Origin: Microcaldota archaeon
GTDB lineage: Archaea; Micrarchaeota; Micrarchaeia; Anstonellales; Anstonellaceae
Length of the DNA stretch: 6,582 nucleotides
Assembly (NCBI GenBank): GCA_026413805.1
Contig: JAOAKE010000045.1
Span: forward strand, 1-6,582
Direction of reading: 5' to 3'
A model generated the notes under the pieces. It was given only the letters and a program-made list of their open reading frames with translations, searched no databases and was not told the DNA's origin. How positions within the stretch are numbered: the first letter of the stretch is position 1; every line of letters starts with the position of its first letter. Below, piece after piece: positions 1 to 4,897 of this stretch. A program made the translations under genes and the position numbers.

Positions 1-2
1 CC

Positions 3-1571
3 ATAATACACAGCGACTGCTTCTTGGAATTCATGGAAAAAAATTCGCTGTGGTCTGCTGTGAGGGGCAACCTATCCGACAGGCAGCTGCTCCAGCTGTT
101 CATGAAGGCGCAATTTTCAGAAGAAGCCACCCGCCTGCACACCCAAATACTCTCACGCCACGAAAGGCCTATCGCGGTGCGTTCTTCAAGCCAAGACGAG
201 GATGCTGAAAGGGCTTCTTTTGCAGGGCTGTATTCTACGGTGTTTTTGCCCAATTGCCACCCGGACTTCAATGTAAGGCTTGCGCAGTTTCAAGCAGCCT
301 TGAAAATAGTCTATGCCAGCACTTTTTTCCAAAGCGCGCGAGCTTATCGGCAGAGGCACAATATACTCAGCGGCGCTGAGCAGATGGGCGTTGTAGTAAT
401 GAATGTTGCAGGAAGGCACTGGGAAGCAGGAGAGGGAGCATACCTTTACCACCCAGAGATTTCATTTGTCCTTTTTACCTTTAATGACTACGCCATAGGG
501 GAGATCAAGCCTCAGGACGGGTTTGCCCGCATTGCCTTTGGGATGGGAAAGGGAGTTGTGGAAAGCGAAGAAAAGACAGCTGTCAGGGTAAACCTTGGCA
601 AGCCGCTTCCGATAGTCGGGATGGACGATTCCGAGCCTGAAAAGATAGTGAAAAAGGCGCCAACGCATTTTTTTGCCTTGGAGCTAAAAAACAGCACGGC
701 TATCCCAGAGGACGAAGAAAGCTATTTGGTAAAAAAGAGAATCTTAGACCACCCTGAAAAGAAGATGGTCTGGAAGTACATCAGCACTTATGATTTTTAC
801 GAAGGCGTCCTTCATCATGCCTTTTCTTCCAAAGGAACCCACGTAGCGCTGTTTCAAAACCTGCTGGAAGGGAACGAATTTTTGTTCATACCTGCTCTTC
901 GGCGGCTCGCAGGGATAATGAAGGCAAAGTATGGCATGGACGTGGATTTGGAAGGGGCTGCGGACATCTTTGACTATGATGGCGAAAGCCGAATTATAAT
1001 CTACTGCCTTCAAAGCCGCCCGCAGGTCAAGTCTGCCCGCCACCAACTTGACGTGCTTCCCTTGGTGGATGAGCAAAAGAGGCTCTTGTCAGGCAAGGGG
1101 GCGGCAGGCATGTGCAAGCGGGATATATGGAATGTGGTTTTTGTCCCGCCTGAAAAGTTCAGCTTCAGGGTGTCTTATGACATTGGCAACGAAGTTGCAA
1201 AAATCAACCGAGAGCTTGCAGGCTTAGGCGAACGCGGGAAATACCTTTTGGCCCTGCCAGGAAGGGTCGGGACAAGGGAGCCTGCCGACGGAGTAAGCTT
1301 GGAATTCTGCGCTATAGACCATGCCTCCGCAATTGTTGAGCTTGTAGGCGAGGAATGGGTTCCGTCATATGGCACCCACTTTTTTGACAACCTCATAAGC
1401 TCCAACATCTCCTATCTTTATTCGCGGGAGAAATTGGATGAAAAAATCAGCATGCTTGCCAGGGTTGCTTCAGAAGTGCGGCAGGGCAGCTACGCCACTC
1501 TTTTAAGGCTTGGGCAGCCCCTTGAGCTTTTGATTGACAAATTGGGAAATGCGGTTGTAAAAATCCCGTGA
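3..1571 (+). CDS. PEP/pyruvate-binding (PPDK N-terminal-like) domain protein, 5' partial
   Basis: The PEP/pyruvate-binding domain of PEP synthase and pyruvate phosphate dikinase is an ATP-grasp-like fold that binds ATP and passes phosphate to a swivelling His domain. Its hallmarks are visible: AVRSSS and SFAGLYST (nt 174-236), and the closing CLQSRP (about nt 1005-1022) preceded by the DVDLE segment. No phosphohistidine or PEP-binding TIM-barrel domain follows. Instead there is a C-terminal module with LPGRVGT and YGTHFFDNL (about nt 1116-1409), which I recall from a large bacterial family of PEP/pyruvate-binding proteins (GPGRWG and GTHFF motifs). The frame is open to the left edge, and the first visible residues match the segment just before the ATP-grasp core, so the true N-terminus probably lies outside the window. 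A TTG at 24 and an ATG at 33 are possible internal starts. The next gene is maf, 43 bases downstream on the same strand. Family assignment is fairly sure; substrate and reaction are unknown. Confidence 0.85.
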   Translation: MIHSDCFLEFMEKNSLWSAVRGNLSDRQLLQLFMKAQFSEEATRLHTQILSRHERPIAVRSSSQDEDAERASFAGLYSTVFLPNCHPDFNVRLAQFQAALKIVYASTFFQSARAYRQRHNILSGAEQMGVVVMNVAGRHWEAGEGAYLYHPEISFVLFTFNDYAIGEIKPQDGFARIAFGMGKGVVESEEKTAVRVNLGKPLPIVGMDDSEPEKIVKKAPTHFFALELKNSTAIPEDEESYLVKKRILDHPEKKMVWKYISTYDFYEGVLHHAFSSKGTHVALFQNLLEGNEFLFIPALRRLAGIMKAKYGMDVDLEGAADIFDYDGESRIIIYCLQSRPQVKSARHQLDVLPLVDEQKRLLSGKGAAGMCKRDIWNVVFVPPEKFSFRVSYDIGNEVAKINRELAGLGERGKYLLALPGRVGTREPADGVSLEFCAIDHASAIVELVGEEWVPSYGTHFFDNLISSNISYLYSREKLDEKISMLARVASEVRQGSYATLLRLGQPLELLIDKLGNAVVKIP

Positions 1572-1603
1572 GCTTGGAAATGCACGGCACAGCTTTATTT
1601 GTT

Positions 1604-1608
1604 AGGGA
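1604..1608 (+). promoter_or_regulatory. Ribosome binding site of maf
   Basis: AGGGA lies 6 bases before the ATG at 1615 and directly abuts the ATG at 1609, so it favours the 1615 start. A T-rich box at 1592-1600 lies about 28 bases before a third ATG at 1624, so a leaderless start there is an alternative. Confidence 0.45.
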
Positions 1609-1614
1609 ATGAAT

Positions 1615-2181
1615 ATGAGAAACATGGGCATAGTGCTTGCTTCGGCTTCGCCGAGGAGGAAAAGGCTGCTTTCAAGGATTGTAAGGCAGTTTAAAGTGGA
1701 AAATGCGAAAATTTGCGAGAGGATACATAGGGGCGAGCCATTTCCAGCTGCTGCAATCCGCCTAGCGCAGATGAAGGCAGAAAAGGTTGCAAAAAAGCAC
1801 AGGGGCGCAGTTGTTATTGGCGCAGACACAATCGCCTACCTTGGCAGGAGAATCTTTGCTAAAACAAAAAGCAGGCAGGTGGCGCGCAGGGCGCTTTCTT
1901 TCCTGTCAGGCAAAACGCACTTTGTTGCTACCGGGGTTTGCGTGCTATTCCCGAGCGGGCGGGCAGTGAAATATTGCGAAAAGGCGGCTGTGAAAATGAA
2001 AAGGCTGGATAAAAGGGCTATTGGCAACTACTTAAAAACAGGGGAATGGAGAGGAAGGGCAGGAAGCTACGACATTTCTGGAAAAGGAAAGGGGCTGGTG
2101 GAAAGCGTGCGGGGGGAGAGAGAAACCGTTGTTGGGCTGCCCCTGAAAAGGCTGAAAAAAATACTCAGGCAGCATAGGTAG
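1615..2181 (+). CDS. maf: Maf/YhdE-family nucleoside triphosphate pyrophosphatase
   Basis: Maf proteins hydrolyse non-canonical or modified nucleoside triphosphates (or dTTP/UTP/m7GTP, depending on subfamily) to the monophosphate and pyrophosphate in the cytoplasm, cleaning the nucleotide pool. In the longest reading (190 residues from the ATG at 1609) the signature SASPRR is at 12-17, the conserved Glu at 37 (CER), the LAQMKAEKV helix at 52-60, the catalytic-loop GADT at 71-74, LSGKTHFVATGV at 99-110, and the YLKTGE, AGSYDISG and VVGLPL motifs at 141-179. Length is normal for the family. The start at 1615 (188 residues) is chosen for its ribosome binding site; 1609 and 1624 are possible. Oddities: the usual GKP is AKT, IQG is ISG, and the Asn before VVGLP is Thr. 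It probably shares a transcript with the upstream PEP-binding gene. Its last 17 bases overlap the end of the convergent amidase gene. Family is certain; substrate is not predictable. Confidence 0.93.
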   Translation: MRNMGIVLASASPRRKRLLSRIVRQFKVENAKICERIHRGEPFPAAAIRLAQMKAEKVAKKHRGAVVIGADTIAYLGRRIFAKTKSRQVARRALSFLSGKTHFVATGVCVLFPSGRAVKYCEKAAVKMKRLDKRAIGNYLKTGEWRGRAGSYDISGKGKGLVESVRGERETVVGLPLKRLKKILRQHR

Positions 2182-3088
2182 GCGCAGGTAGGAGTATTTG
2201 ATATATGCCTTCTTTTATGGCACTTGCAAAAACTTCTGGCTGCTCCAGCATAAGTTGCCGGTCGCGGGGGTTGGTTATGAACCCCATCTCAACTAATAGG
2301 GCAGGGACGAACTTCGGCATAAGGGTGGGTGAAAAATTGGCTAAGACATTTGCCTTGTCCTTGATGTAGAGAATGGCGCTTTCTTCATGCTTTTCAATGG
2401 CATCTGAAAGCTTGAAAACAACATCTGCCGCCTCGCTCATCCCGATTTTGGCATTCTGGACAAAGTTGATAAGAGGCTGGATTACTGCCTCTTTCAAGGA
2501 TAACTTGCCCTCTTTGTATTGGTCTAAGCTGTCTTTAATTGCCTTTTCAATTCCTTCTAAAGACTCGCTCAAGACACCTGCTTCTTTAAGCTTTTCTTTT
2601 ATGTTTATGCGCAAGACTTCAAGGCCTTTTCTTTCCTGAATGAACTCCTTCCTATTTCCTTCAAGCCTTATCCCAGCCTCCCATCCTTTCTTTAGCATTG
2701 CATAATACATCTTTTTTGCAATTTCGTACTGGTTGTTGTGGCATATCACTAATCCCGACGCAGACTCCTTTTCAAAGGCATTGGTATGGATAGAAACTAC
2801 CAAATTAATGGGATTTTTTTGGCTGTAGCTCTCAATGGCAAGCCTTCTTTCCACTGCTGTAAACGTTTCATCCATTCGCTTTCCTGCTATTTGGTGCGAA
2901 GTGACAACAACGAGCTTTCCATCATTTATGATATCGCTTATAAGCGGAAGCCCAACTTTCCTAACTATCTTTGCTTCTTCAAATCTTTTCTTGCCGGGCG
3001 AGCCTGGCACTGACTTTTCAACCACTGCGCCTGGGTCTTTTCCGCCATGTCCCAAGTCAATTATTAATGTCTTAAAGCGGTTGTTCAT
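2165..3088 (-). CDS. N-acetylmuramoyl-L-alanine amidase (Amidase_3 family) with helical insertion
   Basis: Amidase_3 enzymes are zinc peptidases that cut the amide bond between N-acetylmuramic acid and L-alanine in peptidoglycan. The metal and catalytic set is complete: H14 in DLGHGGKDPGA, a Glu at 37/38, H101 in SIHTNA, and E267 in LLVEMGFITN. The C-terminal helix after E267 (AIKEGIYQIL) is also typical. Residues about 141-258 between H101 and E267 form a long, charged, probably helical insertion, much larger than the usual linker, which makes the protein 307 residues rather than about 180-200. There is no signal peptide, membrane segment or wall-binding domain. The only possible start is the ATG at 3088: upstream the frame reaches a TAA without another start codon. 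There is no ribosome binding site, but a TATA-like box lies about 27 bases upstream, so the mRNA is probably leaderless. The gene looks more AT-rich than its neighbours. The fold is sure; the target in a probable archaeon is unknown. Confidence 0.93.
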   Translation of the reverse strand: MNNRFKTLIIDLGHGGKDPGAVVEKSVPGSPGKKRFEEAKIVRKVGLPLISDIINDGKLVVVTSHQIAGKRMDETFTAVERRLAIESYSQKNPINLVVSIHTNAFEKESASGLVICHNNQYEIAKKMYYAMLKKGWEAGIRLEGNRKEFIQERKGLEVLRINIKEKLKEAGVLSESLEGIEKAIKDSLDQYKEGKLSLKEAVIQPLINFVQNAKIGMSEAADVVFKLSDAIEKHEESAILYIKDKANVLANFSPTLMPKFVPALLVEMGFITNPRDRQLMLEQPEVFASAIKEGIYQILLPAPTYAA

Positions 3089-3111
3089 GCCAGTTGATGT
3101 GTCTATTAGTG

Positions 3112-3124
3112 TTTAAAAATATAT
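3112..3124 (-). promoter_or_regulatory. TATA-like promoter of the amidase gene
   Basis: On the minus strand this A/T-only stretch reads TATATTTTTAAA. The TTTTTAAA core is centred about 27 bases before the amidase ATG at 3088. That is the usual archaeal TATA-to-start distance and would place transcription initiation at or next to the start codon. Absence of a ribosome binding site before the ATG agrees with a leaderless message. Confidence 0.5.
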
Positions 3125-3170
3125 GTTATTCATGGTTGTAAAAGCACTGGCATCCTTCCCTCTCTTTCTG

Positions 3171-3178
3171 TTTATAAG
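3171..3178 (+). promoter_or_regulatory. TATA-like promoter of the small ORF
   Basis: TTTATAAG closely resembles the archaeal TATA box. It predicts a transcription start near 3200, just before the GGTGG ribosome binding site and the ATG at 3212. With the minus-strand box at 3112-3124 it makes the 114-base gap a divergent promoter region. Confidence 0.5.
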
Positions 3179-3201
3179 CAGGCAAAAACCAGCCCATATG
3201 C

Positions 3202-3206
3202 GGTGG
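3202..3206 (+). promoter_or_regulatory. Ribosome binding site of the small ORF
   Basis: GGTGG ends 5 bases before the ATG at 3212 and resembles the GGTGG before the ATG at 4898. It favours the ATG over the in-frame GTG at 3203, which lies inside it. Confidence 0.5.
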
Positions 3207-3211
3207 TTAAA

Positions 3212-3400
3212 ATGAAAATTAACATAGGGGAAATAACTTACGAGGAAGTGCAAGAGGTATTGGAGCGATTGCGGAAACTGAGGATGGAAGCAAAAATAAT
3301 CCGGCTTGGCTCCAGCGTAGTTATCCAAACAGACTATGGCGCAGTCCAAATTCCAAAAAACGAGGCGGCAGAATTGTTTGGGATACCTGCCCTTTTTTAG
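3212..3400 (+). CDS. Small hypothetical protein (62 residues)
   Basis: I do not recognise this protein. From the ATG at 3212 it has 62 residues: a short strand (MKINIG), a long charged amphipathic helix (YEEVQEVLERLRKLRMEA), then two probable strands around IIRLGSSVVIQTD and GAVQIPKNEA, ending in ELFGIPALF. This suggests a compact beta-alpha-beta-beta fold without a signal peptide, membrane segment, cysteine or histidine. Its own TATA-like box and GGTGG ribosome binding site support it as a real gene. It stops 9 bases before the convergent lipoprotein gene ends, and is divergent from the amidase, so it is probably transcribed alone. The opposite strand (3113-3349) also has an open frame, but that lacks such signals. 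No function is proposed. Confidence 0.62.
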   Translation: MKINIGEITYEEVQEVLERLRKLRMEAKIIRLGSSVVIQTDYGAVQIPKNEAAELFGIPALF

Positions 3401-3409
3401 AGAACCTGG

Positions 3410-4165
3410 TTAGCGGGTTGGGATTTCACCGCAGATTACATCATCAACATAAACGGTTATGTAGTCTTTTTTCGGCCTTTCTGAAAAGTCGCAGGAGATG
3501 GTTTCCATTTTTTGCAGCCCAACTCCAGGAGCCTCATAATATCTTCGCTTGGTAGTGGTGTAGTCGCACGTCCAGATTAAAGTGGCGCTTTTTTGGAAGT
3601 TCTCCCAGTGCACAGTAGCTTGGTAATAGTAGTCCTTCAAGTCCCTTTTTATGCTGGCTTGGTCAATCCAGCACCTGCGCTCATCAGGAGGCAAGGAAAG
3701 GACAAGCAAGCTTGCCTCTGCGCAAATGGCATTGTTTGCCCTTATCCTGATTTTTTGTTCTCCTACCTTGTCAAATTTGCAGAATGTGGAGCCCTTAACC
3801 AACCCCCCAGTTGAAATCTGCTTCTCATCCTTGCCGCAGTTGAAGGAAAATGTCGTGCCAACCCCTGAATAAACTTCGTATTTTACTTCTGTTTCGCCTC
3901 CAGCGTATATTACAGAGGGGACAAGGGAGAGATTGCATTGCGCAGTTGGCCTGAGCTGCCGCTCTGAGCTATTTTCAGGAGTGGTTTGGTTCCTCGGTCC
4001 GCCAGGGCTTTCATTTGGGACAGGAGGCACCCTAAAGTAAGAAGAAGATATGTTTCGTGAGCCGTTTGTATTATTTTGGCCAGTATCCTCCCACAGGCCA
4101 GGGCAGCCTGCTGCAAAAAAGAAGATGGACAGGCAGGCTGCAACTGCAAGCATTTTCAAGCGCAA
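3410..4165 (-). CDS. Predicted lipoprotein with two tandem four-cysteine domains
   Basis: This looks like a surface-anchored lipoprotein of unknown function. Residues 1-21 form a signal peptide (Arg/Lys at 2 and 4, hydrophobic core, lipobox-like AAGC with C21). Residues about 31-80 are a Pro/Asn/Ser-rich linker with seven N-glycosylation sequons. The rest is two similar beta-rich units of about 80 residues. Unit 1 has cysteines at 77, 110, 129 and 148; unit 2 at 165, 200, 225 and 245. Each ends alike (C-x-F, a charged stretch, a strand, then AIC or VIC), which suggests duplicated Ig-like domains with two disulfides each. The start is a TTG at 4165: a GAGGGA ribosome binding site precedes it by 5 bases, a TAG stop sits directly upstream, and starting here keeps the basic residues of the signal peptide. 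The ATG at 4153 would lose them. It follows ribA by 11 bases, so the two are probably co-transcribed. Confidence 0.8.
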   Translation of the reverse strand: MRLKMLAVAACLSIFFFAAGCPGLWEDTGQNNTNGSRNISSSYFRVPPVPNESPGGPRNQTTPENSSERQLRPTAQCNLSLVPSVIYAGGETEVKYEVYSGVGTTFSFNCGKDEKQISTGGLVKGSTFCKFDKVGEQKIRIRANNAICAEASLLVLSLPPDERRCWIDQASIKRDLKDYYYQATVHWENFQKSATLIWTCDYTTTKRRYYEAPGVGLQKMETISCDFSERPKKDYITVYVDDVICGEIPTR

Positions 4166-4170
4166 CTAAA

Positions 4171-4176
4171 TCCCTC
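4171..4176 (-). promoter_or_regulatory. Ribosome binding site selecting a TTG start
   Basis: On the minus strand GAGGGA sits 5 bases before the TTG at 4165, directly after the ribA stop codon. It is 17 bases from the ATG at 4153, too far to serve that codon, so it argues for the TTG start of the lipoprotein gene. Confidence 0.6.
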
Positions 4177-4800
4177 TTATGAAATGATGTGGTTCATCTT
4201 TAATTTCTTTACTTCTAGGTAAGATTTGTTAAATCGTGTCTTGCCAAACACGTGAGGTATTCTTTTTTCCACTTTTATTCCATATTGTTTGAGCTTTTCC
4301 ATCTTGTCTGGGTTGTTAGTTATAAGCAGCACGGATTTTATGCCAAGCCCCTTTATCATGGCAGCAGCAACATCATAGTCGCGCATGTCTGTAGGAAAAC
4401 CAAGGGCAAGGTTGGCTTCCACCGTGTCCAGCCCTTTATCCTGTAGTTCATAGGCCCTTATTTTGTTTCCAAGCCCTATTCCTCTTCCTTCCTGCCTCAT
4501 ATACAGGATTGCGCCTCGTGAGAGCCTGCCGATTTTTTTAAGTGCAGCTTCCAGCTGGGCACGGCAGTCGCAGCGCAGCGAGTGAAAGACGTCCCCTGTG
4601 AGGCACTCTGAATGGATTCGGACCGGGACTGCTGGCTTGCCTGCTACCTCGCCCTTAACAATTGCGATGTGCTCCTTTTTGTCTATTTTGTTGCAGAAAG
4701 CAACTACGGTAAAATTGCCATAAGCAGTTGGAAGCTTTGCAGTGGCGATTATCTGCACCTCTTTCTTTTTGCAGTTCTTTGCAGCGCCTTTCTTTGCCAT
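4177..4800 (-). CDS. ribA: GTP cyclohydrolase II
   Basis: This enzyme opens the imidazole ring of GTP, releasing formate and pyrophosphate to give 2,5-diamino-6-ribosylamino-4(3H)-pyrimidinone 5'-phosphate, the first step of riboflavin synthesis. The sequence aligns along its length with E. coli RibA. The zinc cysteines are C66, C77 and C79 (HSECLTGD, SLRCDC), the RQEGRGIGL loop is at 102-110, the nucleotide-contacting Tyr is Y117 in KIRAYELQD, and D138/R140 lie in TDMRDY. DTVEAN and LLITNNPDK are also kept. Residues 1-15 form a Lys-rich N-terminal extension. At 207 residues it is a stand-alone enzyme, not fused to DHBP synthase (RibB). The ATG at 4800 has GAGG/GAGGG ribosome binding sites on the minus strand (4804-4807 and 4810-4814). 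A lipoprotein gene follows after 11 bases. In archaea this step is more often done by the unrelated GTP cyclohydrolase III (ArfA), so the bacterial-type enzyme may have been acquired by transfer (inference). Confidence 0.97.
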   Translation of the reverse strand: MAKKGAAKNCKKKEVQIIATAKLPTAYGNFTVVAFCNKIDKKEHIAIVKGEVAGKPAVPVRIHSECLTGDVFHSLRCDCRAQLEAALKKIGRLSRGAILYMRQEGRGIGLGNKIRAYELQDKGLDTVEANLALGFPTDMRDYDVAAAMIKGLGIKSVLLITNNPDKMEKLKQYGIKVEKRIPHVFGKTRFNKSYLEVKKLKMNHIIS

Positions 4801-4858
4801 AAGCCTCTGCCCTCATCTAAGCCACGTAATGTTGCCTTTGCCAAACAATACCTGTTCA

Positions 4859-4868
4859 CTTTTTTAAG
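4859..4868. promoter_or_regulatory. Shared TATA-like box of a divergent promoter
   Basis: The segment CTTTTTTAAG lies in the 97-base gap between ribA (-) and the lipoprotein gene at 4898 (+). Read on the plus strand (TTTTTAAG) it is about 33 bases before the ATG at 4898, predicting a very short leader. Read on the minus strand (CTTAAAAA) it predicts a leader of roughly 35-40 bases for ribA, enough for its ribosome binding site. No other convincing TATA-like box is visible in the gap, so one box may serve both genes (inference). Confidence 0.4.
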
Positions 4869-4897
4869 CATAGCGTGTTTAGTATGGCGGTGGTGGG

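Noticed and set aside
27..32. GAATTC near the left edge, suggestive of a cloning junction
   Set aside because: The reading frame and family similarity run through it, and GAATTC also occurs at about 1302, so it is ordinary sequence.
2811..2820. Run of seven T in the amidase gene, a possible frameshift site
   Set aside because: The frame is continuous on both sides and the Amidase_3 motifs all lie in one frame.
3113..3349. 78-residue open frame on the minus strand opposite the small ORF
   Set aside because: No ribosome binding site or coherent domain; it covers the divergent promoter and the better supported 62-residue ORF.
3393..3398. Run of six T at the end of the small ORF as an archaeal terminator
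   Set aside because: It encodes the last residues and overlaps the stop; six T alone without a longer T-rich tract is too weak to call.
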